Shown here piece after piece: positions 51,653 through 62,279 of a stretch of DNA of 64,000 nucleotides; within the stretch, counting starts at the first letter, position 1; each line of letters begins with the position of its first letter. Source of the DNA: Bacillus sp. FJAT-14578 (GTDB lineage: Bacteria > Bacillota > Bacilli > Bacillales > Bacillaceae_H); the NCBI RefSeq assembly GCF_000504165.1, contig NZ_KI632505.1:62001-126000 (forward strand), given 5' to 3'. Made by a program: the position numbers and the translations under genes. Under the pieces are notes generated by a model. It was not told the origin of the DNA, ran no database searches, and saw nothing but the letters and a program-made list of their open reading frames with translations.

Positions 51653-53445
51653 TTATTTAGCGGATTTTGTATCCATTGATGAATGGTTGACAATCAAGCT
51701 TGCCCGCTTACGATTTGTGGCAATCACGTAGATGGCCGCAAAGAAAACGGCTGCCGTAATCAACGAACCAAGGTTAAAGAAACCTTTTTGCGAATACCAT
51801 ACAATGGAGTATCCGATCCCCCCTGCCAACAGGGCATAGTATACGAATGGGAACAAGGTTTTTCGAATGACCGTTCCTTCTTTTCCGACCAGCCCCACGA
51901 CTGCCGAAGCCGCTACAACGTTATGCACACAAATCATGTTTCCTGCCGCACCGCCTACAGCTTGAAGAGCAACGATCCATGTAGGGTCCACCCCAATTTG
52001 AGAGCCGACATCGTATTGGAATAAAGAGAACATCATATTACTAACCGTGTTACTTCCTGCGATAAAGGCACCCAGTCCTCCAATAAACGTTGAGAATAAA
52101 GGCCAATATTCACCCGCTAACGCTGCAGCTCCGTTCGCTAATTCAATTGGCATTTTATCAAATCCTGCAGCTCCTCCGCCCGTGTTGGCGAATACTTGTA
52201 CCATCGGAACAGTAAAGATAAGGGCCGTTGATGCCGCCACTGTCGTTTTTCCGGATTGGGCCCACGCACGTTTGTATGCGCTTCCATTCATTCCGTGAAT
52301 GAAGAATGTAATAAGCGAAACTAAAATAAAGATGGTCCCCGGCAAGTACAGCGGCTGGAAGCTTGCACTAATTTCTGAACCGAAAATATTGGGAATGGAT
52401 ACAGTCCATGCTTTCATCCATCCACTTATCGGAAGCACACTTAATCTTGTTAACACAAGAAATAACCCGACTAAAATATAAGGTGTCCAAGCACGAACCA
52501 TGCTCATGTTTCCGTTCTTATGAGAAATTTCTTTGATTTCCAGGTTACCGCTCCACTCCGGATCCCATTTTGATTTTTCTTCAAAATCCCACACATCTTC
52601 TTTAGAAGGCATAAGGAAACCCTTTTTGGCCGCGCTTACAACGATGGCTAAACCAATTAATCCCCCGATCATGGATGGAAATTCAGGTCCGAGCACATTT
52701 GCAACGATAACATATGGAATCGTCATGGCAAACGCTGCAAACAAGGCAAATTTCCAGACCTTAATTCCTTCGGAGAACGATTTATTTTTACCAAAAAATC
52801 TTGTCATTAATGCTACAACAAAAAGAGGAATAAGAGTTCCCGAAATCATATGCAGAATGGCCACTTTTCCCCCGATTAACGTAACCAATGATAGAAAATC
52901 ATTGGTTATGCTCGGATCAGCTGATAACCCGGTTTGGACTCCCACAAGCATTGGCGTTCCAACCGCACCAAAAGAAACCGGTGTACTTTGAATAACCATA
53001 CCAGCGATTACCGCCGCCATTGCCGGGAAGCCTAATCCAACGAGCAAAGGTACAGCTACCGCTGCTGGTGTCCCAAACCCTGAAGCCCCTTCAATGAATG
53101 ATCCGAATAACCAGGCGATAATAATGACTTGAATGCGGCGGTCCGCTGAAATATCCGTGAACCCCTGGCGTATCGTTTTAATCCCACCGCTTTCTTGCAG
53201 GGTATTTAACAGCAAGATGGCTCCAAAGATGATGTATAACAGTGTCCCCGCTACAACAAGGCCATTGACTGACGCGGCGGCAACGTTTGCCCCTGGTACC
53301 TTCCATACGAATAATGCAAGCACGATCGCGACCAAATAAGAGATGGGCATCGCTTTACTTGCAGGCCACCTGAGACCGACCAGGAAGATTCCAACAGCGA
53401 TAATCGGCAAAAGAGATAAGAAAGCTAACATTCCCGTACTCATAA
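51653..53445 (-). CDS. LctP/GlcA family lactate-glycolate permease
   Basis: A 597-residue LctP-family protein with about 14 hydrophobic segments; '[32 protein letters not shown]', '[20 protein letters not shown]' and '[21 protein letters not shown]' are family hallmarks. The family imports lactate and glycolate. With glcDEF and malate synthase G nearby and a shared promoter motif, glycolate (GlcA role) is the likelier substrate. ATG 53445 follows GGGGG by 9 nt. Confidence 0.85.
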
Positions 53446-53460
53446 GACATTTCCCCCTTT

Positions 53461-53546
53461 TGTTTCGTAATACCAAACAACGTTTAGGTTTTGTTGCGAA
53501 TGAAGCAACATTGTTATATAACTATCCCAAAATTGTTATATAACAA
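53461..53546. promoter_or_regulatory. glycolate-regulon motif and palindromes before the permease
   Basis: GTTTCGTAATACCAAACAACG (53462 on) matches motifs before glcE and glcB. Two further dyads follow: TTGTTATATAAC (53511-53522) and TTGTTATATAACAA (53533-53546). Confidence 0.6.
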
Positions 53547-53639
53547 GAACTTAACCTAAGTCCTATTATACATTTTATTTCCTATCTTTCAATATTCTTC
53601 CAAAAAATTTAAAATAATCAGTCAATTTAATATTGCGAA

Positions 53640-53692
53640 AAAAATTGCCCGATATATCTTTTTTTAAAGATATCGAGCAACTTTCTCTCACG
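53640..53692 (-). terminator. terminator of the iclR gene
   Basis: On the minus strand TTGCTCGATATCTTT...AAAGATATATCGGGCAA is followed by a T7 run. Confidence 0.8.
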
Positions 53693-53702
53693 CTGTTTCG
53701 CT

Positions 53703-54467
53703 TTACTTGTATCCAAGTCTTGCCGAAATTTGCCCGCCGATATATTTCATCCGGACTTGGAGGTGTTCGAGGCGCTCATCCTTCATTCGAATCGTTGGTC
53801 CTGAAATACTGACTGCCGCCACGACTTTTCCTAGATGATCAAAAATTGGGACGGCAATACAAATAATCCCGTATTCATTTTCTTCCAAGTCAAGCGCATA
53901 TCCCTTTTGCTTCACTTGAATTAATTCTTTAAGAAAATCGTCTTTATTCGTAATGGTTTTATCTGTATGCGTCGGCATTCCTTTCCGCTCTAGAATGTCC
54001 AGTACCACACTGGACGGCAGATGGGCAAGGATGGCTTTTCCAACCGACGTACAATGCATCGGGGCCCTTTTTCCGACTTTAGAATGCATTCGCAGTGTTT
54101 CGTTTCCTTCTAATTTTTCGATATAGACCACTTCACCTTGATCATAGACAACAAGGTGAATCACTTCATTCGTTTCATTTTCCAATTCCTGCAAATATGG
54201 TTTCGCCTCTGTCCGTAAATCGATCGACTCCAGCAGCTTGGAACTGACTTCTAAAAATTTATACCCGAGCTTGTACCGGCCCGTTTCCCGGTCTTGCTCG
54301 ATATAGCCGTACTGGGCCATCGTTGACAAGATGCGATAAACGGAGCTTTTATTAATATCGATTTGGTTGGCGATCTCCGTCACACCTAAACCGTCCCTTT
54401 TTGAACTGACCAGCGTAATAATATCCAATGCCCGGCTTACGGACTTTACCATATTTTCTCTATCCAA
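53703..54467 (-). CDS. IclR family regulator, probable glycolate regulator
   Basis: A 254-residue IclR protein: winged helix 'LGVTEIANQIDINKSSVYRILSTMAQYGYIEQDRETGRYKLGYK' and effector domain with 'MHSKVGKRAPMHCTSVGKAILAHL' and 'VAAVSISGPTIRM'. The start is TTG 54467 after GGGGTGAG. It lies among glycolate genes, and a shared promoter motif suggests it controls them (inference). Confidence 0.85.
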   Translation of the reverse strand: MDRENMVKSVSRALDIITLVSSKRDGLGVTEIANQIDINKSSVYRILSTMAQYGYIEQDRETGRYKLGYKFLEVSSKLLESIDLRTEAKPYLQELENETNEVIHLVVYDQGEVVYIEKLEGNETLRMHSKVGKRAPMHCTSVGKAILAHLPSSVVLDILERKGMPTHTDKTITNKDDFLKELIQVKQKGYALDLEENEYGIICIAVPIFDHLGKVVAAVSISGPTIRMKDERLEHLQVRMKYIGGQISARLGYK

Positions 54468-54535
54468 AATCGCTCACCCCTGGTGCAAAACGTCATCGTT
54501 TTCATTATAGCATATAGGTTCCCAGGCACCCGATT

Positions 54536-55321
54536 TCATCCTTGCAGCACTTCAACATTTTTCTTTGCCGCTGCAAACGTATTCCGGAGCACTCCTATTT
54601 CGTTGATTTTGCATTCAATGACATCTCCCGCACCGACCAGTTCCGCTCCAACAGGACTTCCTGTCAGAATCACATCACCAGGCTTCAATGTCATGACATT
54701 CGTCAAATAGGAGATCATTCTTCGAATCGGAATAATCATCAATTCCGTGGCGCTGTTTTGTTTTTCAACACCATTCAGGCTCGCCTCCACATCCACGGTG
54801 AAAGGATTGAGCTCTGTTTCAATCACAGGTCCTAACGGAGTAAAGGTGTCAAAAGATTTGCCAATCGTCCAGTGCCCATCTTGATGAAAAAATTGGGGTG
54901 CCGTCACATCATTTCCAACCGTATAGCCGAATACATAATCAAGCACTTCTGATTCAGGAACATTTTTCGCTTCTTTCCCGATGACAATCGCCAATTCAGA
55001 CTCGAATTTCACTTGTTCAATGCCATTTGGAATGACGATCGTTCCCTCAGGCCCGATGACCGATGAGGTCGGTTTGAAGAAAAAGACCGGAATTTCCGGC
55101 AGCTCCCCAGGAAGTTCCTCTATTTTTGATACATAGTTTGCACCAATCCCAATGATTTGGTTCGGTTCCAACGGAGCAAGAAATGTCACTTCACTTTCGG
55201 AAAATGTTTTGCCGGTATACTCCCAATCATCGAATATATTTCCCTTGATTTCTCTTATCTCACTATCCGTTATCACACCTGTATATGTTTCGGCATTCAC
55301 TTTAAATCTAGTAAACTTCAC
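54536..55321 (-). CDS. fumarylacetoacetate hydrolase family protein
   Basis: A 261-residue FAH-fold protein with 'NQIIGIGANYVSKI', 'FFFKPTSSVIGPEGTIVIP', 'VKFESELAIVIGKEAKNV' (E-x-E metal ligands) and 'PGDVILTGSPVGAELVGAGDVIECKI'. Members hydrolyse or decarboxylate 2-oxo acids with Mg2+ (e.g. oxaloacetate, acylpyruvates). In this setting acting on oxaloacetate is possible, but unproven. GTG 55321 follows GGGAGGGG by about 7 nt. Confidence 0.8.
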   Translation of the reverse strand: MKFTRFKVNAETYTGVITDSEIREIKGNIFDDWEYTGKTFSESEVTFLAPLEPNQIIGIGANYVSKIEELPGELPEIPVFFFKPTSSVIGPEGTIVIPNGIEQVKFESELAIVIGKEAKNVPESEVLDYVFGYTVGNDVTAPQFFHQDGHWTIGKSFDTFTPLGPVIETELNPFTVDVEASLNGVEKQNSATELMIIPIRRMISYLTNVMTLKPGDVILTGSPVGAELVGAGDVIECKINEIGVLRNTFAAAKKNVEVLQG

Positions 55322-55354
55322 CTTAAAGCCCCTCCCGATCAATCTTTTTCTCGT

Positions 55355-55490
55355 TCTATATAGACATCCTGAATTCACCCGCCAAGATCCATGTAAGCGG
55401 ATGGCGCTAACCCGCCATCCGCCTAAGTCTAGACAATTCGGCTTGATTTACTCTTTGACCAAGTCGAATTGTCCAGATAAATAACTAGCT
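55355..55490. repeat. double-hairpin dispersed repeat, copy 2
   Basis: CTATATAG (55357), hairpin GCGGATGGCG-CTAAC-CCGCCATCCGC (55397-55421), then TCTAGACAATTCGGCTTG...CAAGTCGAATTGTCCAGA (55428-55475). It lies just past the malate synthase stop. Stems differ from copy 1 with preserved pairing. Confidence 0.8.
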
Positions 55491-57669
55491 ATTGTTTGAC
55501 CGCGAACTTCGCTTTCGCTTCAATTCGGCGGCGGTGTAAAATCGGCTCGGTGTAGCCGTTCGGCTGTTCGTAGCCTTTAAAAACGAGATCGCATGCCGCT
55601 TGGAAGGCGACAGAGTCGTCATAGTCTTTAGACATTGGACGATATTGCGGATCTCCGGCGTTTTGTTCATCGACGACTTTCGCCATGCGCTGTAACGTCT
55701 CCAACACTTGTTCTTTCGTACAAATTCCGTGGTGAAGCCAGTTCGCCATATGCTGACTCGAAATGCGCAATGTAGCGCGGTCTTCCATCAGTCCGATATT
55801 GTTAATGTCCGGCACTTTCGAGCAGCCGACTCCCTGTTCAACCCAGCGGACAACATAGCCTAATATGCCTTGAGCGTTGTTATCTAATTCTTGCTGAATT
55901 TCTTCAGGACTCCATTGTGGATTTTGAGCCACTGGGAATTCCAAAATATCATCTTGTAAATCTTTTGATTGGTTCATCATTTCATTTTGTACTTTCGTTA
56001 CATCAATTTGATGATAATGAAGAGCATGCAATGCAGCGGCAGTCGGCGAAGGGACCCATGCCGTATTGGCACCCGTTTTCAGCTGGCCGACTTTTTGTTT
56101 CAACATTTCTTCCATCATGTCCGGCATTGCCCACATCCCTTTCCCGATTTGGGCACGGCCCTGGAAGCCGGCGGAAAGACCTGTGCTTACGTTCGATTGT
56201 TCATAGCCTTGAAGCCATTTGGAGGATTTGATGTCATTTTTCCGAATCATCGGCCCCGCTTCCATCGATGTATGCATTTCGTCGCCTGTTCGGTCCAAGA
56301 ATCCCGTATTGATAAATACCACCCGATCTTTCACCTGGCGAATGCAAGCTTTCAAATTCAATGTCGTGCGGCGCTCCTCGTCCATAACACCGATTTTAAG
56401 AGTATTTCGCTTGAGGCCAAGCATGTCTTCTACCCGATCGAAAAGTTCGTTGGCAAATGCAACTTCTTCTGAACCGTGCATTTTCGGCTTTACAATATAA
56501 ATCGAACCTGTCGATGTATTTTGATAAGAACCGTTTCCTAACAGCGTGTGCTTCGCTAGTAAACTCGTAATCACACTATCTAAAATCCCTTCAGGGACTT
56601 CCTGCCCGTTTTGATCCAATACCGCATTATTTGTCATCAAATGCCCCACATTACGGACAAACATGAGCGACCTTCCTGACAGCGTCAACTCCCCACCTGC
56701 CGGAGACGTATACACACGATCAGGATTAAGCGTCCGTATCATCGATTTGCTGCCTTTCGTAAAAGCAGCAGATAAATCCCCTTTCATTAAACCCAGCCAG
56801 TTGCGATACACGAGCACTTTATCCTCAGCATCGACGGCGGCGACAGAATCTTCGCAATCCATGATTGTTGTGAGGGCGGCCTCCATGAGAATATCTTTTA
56901 CGCCAGCATCATCCGTTTTGCCGATCGGATGAGTACGGTCAATCTGGATTTCAAAATGCAGACCGTTATTTTTCAACAAGACCGCTGATGGATTTTCAGC
57001 TTCTCCCTGATATCCCGCCAGCTTTGACTCCTCTTTCAATCCAGCCGTTTTACCGTTGCTGAGGGATACAGATAATTTCCCATCAACGATTGCATACTGG
57101 ACAGCATCTTGATGGGAAGATTCGGTTAATGGAGCTGCTTGATCGAGAAATTCCTTCGCAAATGCAATGACTTTCTCGCCTCGGATCGGGTTATATGCAT
57201 CGCGACGTTCCGCTCCACCTTCTTCGCTGATGGCATCCGTTCCGTATAGGGCATCATAAAGGCTTCCCCAGCGAGCGTTGGCGGCATTGATCGCATAGCG
57301 GGCATTGTTGACGGGCACGACCAACTGCGGTCCGGCCTGAACAGCGATTTCATCGTCCACCCCAGCAGTCGTAATCTGAAAATCTTCCACTTCCGGCTCT
57401 AAATAGCCAATCTCATGCAAAAATGCTTTATACTTTTCAAAATTAAAGCTTTCATTATTTTCCCTGTGCCACGCATTGATTTTGTTTTGAAATTCATCCC
57501 GTTTGGCCAATAGCGCCTTATTTTGCGGTACAAGATCTTGTATGAGCGTTTCGAAATCAGACCAGAACTTTTCTTGATCCAATTCGCTGCCGGGGATAGC
57601 TTCTGAATTGATGAACTCATAAAGCTCTGGAGCTACTTGAAGGTTACCTGCTTTTACATAGTCTTTCAT
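55489..57669 (-). CDS. glcB: malate synthase G
   Basis: A 726-residue MSG, the long monomeric form. Visible motifs: '[20 protein letters not shown]' (acidic Mg2+ site), '[19 protein letters not shown]', '[15 protein letters not shown]' and '[23 protein letters not shown]'. It condenses glyoxylate from glycolate oxidation with acetyl-CoA to malate. No isocitrate lyase is adjacent, which fits glycolate use rather than the full acetate shunt. AAGGAGG precedes the ATG. Confidence 0.95.
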   Translation of the reverse strand: MKDYVKAGNLQVAPELYEFINSEAIPGSELDQEKFWSDFETLIQDLVPQNKALLAKRDEFQNKINAWHRENNESFNFEKYKAFLHEIGYLEPEVEDFQITTAGVDDEIAVQAGPQLVVPVNNARYAINAANARWGSLYDALYGTDAISEEGGAERRDAYNPIRGEKVIAFAKEFLDQAAPLTESSHQDAVQYAIVDGKLSVSLSNGKTAGLKEESKLAGYQGEAENPSAVLLKNNGLHFEIQIDRTHPIGKTDDAGVKDILMEAALTTIMDCEDSVAAVDAEDKVLVYRNWLGLMKGDLSAAFTKGSKSMIRTLNPDRVYTSPAGGELTLSGRSLMFVRNVGHLMTNNAVLDQNGQEVPEGILDSVITSLLAKHTLLGNGSYQNTSTGSIYIVKPKMHGSEEVAFANELFDRVEDMLGLKRNTLKIGVMDEERRTTLNLKACIRQVKDRVVFINTGFLDRTGDEMHTSMEAGPMIRKNDIKSSKWLQGYEQSNVSTGLSAGFQGRAQIGKGMWAMPDMMEEMLKQKVGQLKTGANTAWVPSPTAAALHALHYHQIDVTKVQNEMMNQSKDLQDDILEFPVAQNPQWSPEEIQQELDNNAQGILGYVVRWVEQGVGCSKVPDINNIGLMEDRATLRISSQHMANWLHHGICTKEQVLETLQRMAKVVDEQNAGDPQYRPMSKDYDDSVAFQAACDLVFKGYEQPNGYTEPILHRRRIEAKAKFAVKQ

Positions 57670-57703
57670 TTTACATTTCCTCCTTAAAATGAACGTTCTT
57701 TCA

Positions 57704-57795
57704 AAACAGCGCTTTCAAAACAAAGAATAGAAGGTGCAGTACTTTCGTTCAGTATAGTGGTTAAACTCTCAGTTGTTTGTTATTACGCAACGATG
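57704..57795. promoter_or_regulatory. glcB promoter region: cre-like site and glycolate motif
   Basis: TTGAAAGCGCTGTTTT on the minus strand (57704-57719) fits cre with one mismatch. TTGTTTGTTATTACGCAACG (57773-57792) is the reverse-complement form of the motif found before glcE and the permease. Confidence 0.55.
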
Positions 57796-57925
57796 TTTCA
57801 TATTTCATCTAAAAAAAATGATATCATGGCGAGAGATGTATTTCAATCATTTTCAAAATATTTGTAAATTTTCTAATTTGTCTCGCACGAACGAACAGTA
57901 AGACTCCTGCTGATGAAAGTTTCCT

Positions 57926-59392
57926 CTATTTTTCCAGTGACGCTGCTGTCTCTTTCATTTCTTTCTTTATTTCTACACAACGTCCCGGAGTCGGGAATAG
58001 CTTCCCTGCATTTAATAGGTTTTTCGGGTTAAATACTTCACGAATATCGGTCTGGGCGATAATTTCTTCATCATTGAACACAAAGCGCATCTCTTCTCTT
58101 TTTTCGATGCCTACCCCGTGCTCGCCGGTGATTGATCCGCCTACATCCGCACACGCTTGAAGACAGGCACTTCCAGCTTCCAGCGCCTTTTCCGTTTCAC
58201 CCGGTTTTCTCGCATCGAATAGGACAAGCGGGTGAAGATTCCCGTCTCCGGCATGGAAAATATTCGCGATGCGTAAGCCCGACTGTTCGCTAATTTGATT
58301 GATTGTATTTAATACTTCCGGCAGCCTGCTCCTTGGAATGACACCGTCTTGCACTAAATAATCGGGCGAGATGGCACCCATTGCACCAAATCCCGTTTTG
58401 CGGTTCGCCCACCATCTCCCCCTCTCTTGTTCATCCCTTGCGACTTTCACTTCACGAACGTTTCTGTTTTTACAAACATCGAGAATTTGTTCGATTTGCT
58501 CATCGATTCCAGCGGAAATTCCATCCACCTCAATAAGCAAGACCGCTTCGATGTCCCGCGGATGCCCGACAGGAAAAGCCGCGGCTTCCACCCCTTCAAT
58601 GGCCGTTTTATCCATCATTTCAAGGGCAGCCGGAACAATGCCTGCTGAAATGATATCTGACACGGCCTGGCTTCCATCCGATACCTTATCGAAATAAGCG
58701 AGCACCGTTTGTTTCGCTTCCGGATTTTTTAAAATGCGGACCGTTATTTTCGTTACAATAGCCAATGTGCCCTCCGACCCTGTCAACAGACCTAGCAAAT
58801 CGTAACCGGGTGCATCAGGAATCCCATTTTTCCCGATTTCCATAATCTCTCCATTCGGCAGAACCACTTCAAGACCGAGAATGTGGTTTGTCGTGACCCC
58901 ATATTTCAGGCAATGCGCCCCTCCTGCATTTTCGGCGACATTTCCCCCAATTGTACAGCAATATTGGCTTGAAGGATCGGGAGCATAATAATACCCTTTA
59001 TCGGAAATCGAGTTCGTCAGCTTCAAGTTTACAAAACCAGGCTCGACTACAGCCCGCCGATTCTCCAGGTCCACGCTTAATAGGCGTTTCATTCGGACTA
59101 AACTGATGATGACCTCACCGTTTAACGGAATGGCTCCGCCGCTTAAACCTGTTCCCGCTCCGCGGGCAAGGAACGGCAATTCATTTTCTGAACAGTACTT
59201 CACCAGCTTCGCCACTTCTTCCGTATCTTTCGGGAACACGACCGCTTTCGGCAAATGCTGATGAATGGTAAAGCCGTCACAGTCATACGCCACCAAATCT
59301 TCCTTATGATACAGAATGGAACGCGGTCCGCTCACAAGCTTCGCCAAATTTTCAATATGCGGATCGTTCGTTTTGAGTCCTTTTATCGCCAT
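57926..59392 (-). CDS. glcD: glycolate oxidase subunit GlcD
   Basis: A 488-residue FAD-linked oxidase: FAD_binding_4 domain with 'LPFLARGAGTGLSGGAIPLNGEVIISL', 'DPSSQYCCTIGGNVAENAGGAHCLKYG' and 'GLLTGSEGTLAIVTKITVRI', and C-terminal 'IFHAGDGNLHPLVLFD' and 'GGSITGEHGVGIEKR'. With GlcE and GlcF it oxidises glycolate to glyoxylate. Its ATG shares one base with the glcF stop (TAATG). Confidence 0.93.
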   Translation of the reverse strand: MAIKGLKTNDPHIENLAKLVSGPRSILYHKEDLVAYDCDGFTIHQHLPKAVVFPKDTEEVAKLVKYCSENELPFLARGAGTGLSGGAIPLNGEVIISLVRMKRLLSVDLENRRAVVEPGFVNLKLTNSISDKGYYYAPDPSSQYCCTIGGNVAENAGGAHCLKYGVTTNHILGLEVVLPNGEIMEIGKNGIPDAPGYDLLGLLTGSEGTLAIVTKITVRILKNPEAKQTVLAYFDKVSDGSQAVSDIISAGIVPAALEMMDKTAIEGVEAAAFPVGHPRDIEAVLLIEVDGISAGIDEQIEQILDVCKNRNVREVKVARDEQERGRWWANRKTGFGAMGAISPDYLVQDGVIPRSRLPEVLNTINQISEQSGLRIANIFHAGDGNLHPLVLFDARKPGETEKALEAGSACLQACADVGGSITGEHGVGIEKREEMRFVFNDEEIIAQTDIREVFNPKNLLNAGKLFPTPGRCVEIKKEMKETAASLEK

Positions 59393-60750
59393 TACTCTTC
59401 CCCCTTTAAGCGATCCTCTTTTTGATACGCCCAGTCGAGCAGCTGGATCGTATGGACGATTTTTTGATTTCGGCCGTACTTTTGAACGCCCATGGCCATT
59501 TGCAGCATGCAGCCGGGATTCCCCATTGAAATCATCTCCACATCTTCAGGAACGTTCTCCATTTTGCTTTCGAGTACTGCTCCCGCCATTTCCGGATTCG
59601 TTATATTGTATATGCCCGCGCTTCCGCAGCAACGATCCGAATTTGGCATGTGAACCATCTCTACGCCTGGAATATCGAGGAGAATCTCACGCGGCTCCTG
59701 GCGTACACCTTGACCATGCGCCAAGTGGCATGCATCATGGTACGTAATTCTCGTATTCATTTCGGCTTTCGGTTTTTCATAGCCAGTATCATGAAGATAT
59801 TTTGAAATGTCCTCTACCTTGGCGGAAAACTGTTTCGCTTTCTCACGCCATTGTGGTTCTTCCCGGAACAATTCTGCATATTCCTTTAGCATACAACCGC
59901 ATCCGGCCGCGTTCACGATGATTTTATCCGCATCTTGGAACGCTTCGATGTTTTGCTTGGCAAGTCTCCTTCCCGTTTCACGGTCACCGGCATGAACATG
60001 CAAAGCCCCGCAGCACGTTTGATTTTTTGGGATGACAACATCATTTCCATTGCGCGTCAGTACATTAATCGTTGCTTCATTAATATCGCTGAACATGACA
60101 TCCATGACACAACCCGTTAAAAACGCCACTTCATGCTTCGTATCGCCTTTTGCTTTAATGACGTTTTCATGTTTATATTTTTTCCGTACCGGCTCTTTCA
60201 CTTCCGGCATGATCGCTTCCATCTCCACTAAGTGCTTAGGCATGATGTTAATCAATCCCGATTTCCGAACGACCTTTTGCATGCCGCTCTTTTGATACAT
60301 TTTCAATAAGCTTCCGACTGAATTGAGCCGCTCCTGATGCGGAAACAATCCTTGCAGGAAGAATTTACTGACCATTCCTTTCCATCCCGTTAACGGCATC
60401 GCCTGGCGGACTTGGCCGCGCGCCTCTTCAATCAACCCGCCCACATCGACATCCGCAGGACATGCCGTCGTACATGCGCGGCAGTCCAGACACGTAAAGA
60501 CAGGATCCATAAATTGTTCATTCACGTGAAGCTTGCCTTCGGCCACTGATTTAATGAGATAGACCCGCCCGCGGGGGGAATGCTGCTCCTGTCCTGTCAG
60601 TTCATACGTCGGACACGATTCCAGGCACATGCCGCAATGAACGCAATCAGCCCATTTGTTTTCATCGGGCGCATCGCTCCAAAGATAATTGCTCAAGCTA
60701 GTCGCTGTACATGCCGGATCTTGCTTTAAATCGCTTTCTCTTACACTCAC
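59392..60750 (-). CDS. glcF: glycolate oxidase iron-sulfur subunit GlcF
   Basis: A 452-residue protein with two 4Fe-4S motifs ('CVHCGMCLESCPTYELTG', 'CLDCRACTTACPADVDVGG') and two CCG domains ('NQTCCGALHVHAGD', 'SDRCCGSAGIYN'). It passes electrons from the flavin subunits to the quinone pool. GTG 60750 follows GGGAGG and is 2 nt past the glcE stop. Confidence 0.93.
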   Translation of the reverse strand: MSVRESDLKQDPACTATSLSNYLWSDAPDENKWADCVHCGMCLESCPTYELTGQEQHSPRGRVYLIKSVAEGKLHVNEQFMDPVFTCLDCRACTTACPADVDVGGLIEEARGQVRQAMPLTGWKGMVSKFFLQGLFPHQERLNSVGSLLKMYQKSGMQKVVRKSGLINIMPKHLVEMEAIMPEVKEPVRKKYKHENVIKAKGDTKHEVAFLTGCVMDVMFSDINEATINVLTRNGNDVVIPKNQTCCGALHVHAGDRETGRRLAKQNIEAFQDADKIIVNAAGCGCMLKEYAELFREEPQWREKAKQFSAKVEDISKYLHDTGYEKPKAEMNTRITYHDACHLAHGQGVRQEPREILLDIPGVEMVHMPNSDRCCGSAGIYNITNPEMAGAVLESKMENVPEDVEMISMGNPGCMLQMAMGVQKYGRNQKIVHTIQLLDWAYQKEDRLKGEE

Positions 60751-60752
60751 GA

Positions 60753-62072
60753 TCAGATCCCTCCCACGAATCGTTTATGATTCAACACATGTTTCGGGTC
60801 CACCTTTTCTTTAATCCTTTTTAATAGGAAGAAAGACGATGGATTTTCACCCCACACATTGATTTTTTGACGGAGTGCCAGCGGCAAATGCTTCACAATC
60901 ACGTAGCCGCCGAGCCGTGTAACAGAAGCTCTTAGTTGATCGATGGCCGATAGAATATCTTCACTAGCACCTTTTAAATGGACTTGGCATAATCCATGCC
61001 CTAATCCCCCATGCGCTTCCACCACTATATTATTTGTGTCTTGTAAGAGTTGGCTTTCCTTGATGACATGAAGAACATCCAAATTCACGACACCAATCTT
61101 TAAAGCTGCCTCCGTTTCTTCACTGACCGTACTTGCCGCACCATTCGGAGAGATTTTATAAAATTCTTTCCAAAAGACTTGCGCTTCGTGCTTGGGGAGG
61201 ATGGTCATCGTTGTATTGGCAGGCTGGATTCCTTTCAAGAATTCCTCTTGATAATGAACGGAACTTTCAACATCCTCAAAGCTGATCGCCAATGTCACAC
61301 TCTTTTGACCTATCAATCTTTCAACCAGCGATGGGCTCAAGAGTTCCAACGCATCCGGCTCCATCGCCGAATCCAATAAGGTGACGGCAAATGATCGGAT
61401 CTCCTCTGTCTGTCCTTGCGGGAACGATAATAGAACGAGACTTTCGTATTTTGGCAACGGACGAAGTTTCACCGTCACTTCCGATATCACCCCAAGAGTC
61501 CCCATCGAACCGATAAACAGTTTGTTCATATCATAGCCAGCCACGTTTTTTACGACTTTTCCTCCCGCCCGAATGATTGTGCCGTCTGGATACACCATTC
61601 TCAACCCGATGACCACATCACGGGCAGACCCATAACCAAGGCGTTTCGGACCGCTTTCGTTCGCCGCAATGATTCCACCGATTGTCGCATTCTCCGGCCA
61701 AGACGGATCGAGGGCAATTTTTTGGTTATGTACAGCTAAATACTCCTGCAATTCTCGAAACGGGGTACCCGCTTTCACCGTTAATGTCATGTCGCCGACT
61801 GTATGTTCCACAATGCCTTTATAGTTTGACAGCGAAAGTAAAATATCGGCCTGTTCCGTCACGCCGCCAAATCCACGCTTCGTGCCCCCGCCTGCAACTG
61901 ATATTCGTTTCCCGTTTCCGTTTGCATAAGTTAAGATAGCGGTGATTTCTTCTTCTGTTGTTGGGTATACGATGACTCGGCCGCCGTTTCCAAGCGGATG
62001 ACTTTCTTCCTCTTTCATGTCTGTTTCAGGCAAAACAGCCTTTAATTCTGTTAACAATTCTGCTATGACCAA
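60753..62072 (-). CDS. glcE: glycolate oxidase subunit GlcE
   Basis: A 439-residue FAD-binding protein, shorter than GlcD and related to it: 'RISVAGGGTKRGFGG', 'WPENATIGGIIAANESGPKRLGYGSARDVV' and 'GYDMNKLFIGSMGTLGVISEVTVKL'. First gene of the glcEFD operon. TTG 62072 follows GGAGGG by 7 nt. Confidence 0.92.
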   Translation of the reverse strand: MVIAELLTELKAVLPETDMKEEESHPLGNGGRVIVYPTTEEEITAILTYANGNGKRISVAGGGTKRGFGGVTEQADILLSLSNYKGIVEHTVGDMTLTVKAGTPFRELQEYLAVHNQKIALDPSWPENATIGGIIAANESGPKRLGYGSARDVVIGLRMVYPDGTIIRAGGKVVKNVAGYDMNKLFIGSMGTLGVISEVTVKLRPLPKYESLVLLSFPQGQTEEIRSFAVTLLDSAMEPDALELLSPSLVERLIGQKSVTLAISFEDVESSVHYQEEFLKGIQPANTTMTILPKHEAQVFWKEFYKISPNGAASTVSEETEAALKIGVVNLDVLHVIKESQLLQDTNNIVVEAHGGLGHGLCQVHLKGASEDILSAIDQLRASVTRLGGYVIVKHLPLALRQKINVWGENPSSFFLLKRIKEKVDPKHVLNHKRFVGGI

Positions 62073-62087
62073 ACCAATCCCTCCGAT

Positions 62088-62113
62088 CGTTTCGTAATAA
62101 CAAACATTGTTTC
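62088..62113. promoter_or_regulatory. glycolate-regulon motif before glcE
   Basis: GTTTCGTAATAACAAACATT matches the permease promoter (53462) and, inverted, the glcB promoter (57773). The AAACATTGTTT part is itself a near palindrome. Confidence 0.6.
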
Positions 62114-62225
62114 TGATATTTCACAAAAAATAGTCATTTGTTTATCTCTTTTTACCATTATTAAAGCATCACTGGAAATTTTTTTCAATTAATTTGTAGA
62201 ATATTACAAAAATAAAATTCGACAA

Positions 62226-62273
62226 CAATAAATGGACACGGGCAAAGAATGCCCGTGTCCATTTATTGTTGCG
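62226..62273 (-). terminator. terminator of the ParM-partner gene
   Basis: CAATAAATGGACACGGGC and GCCCGTGTCCATTTATTG form an 18-bp stem around AAAGAAT, the same CAAAGA loop seen in the double-hairpin repeats. Confidence 0.88.
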
Positions 62274-62279
62274 GATTCA

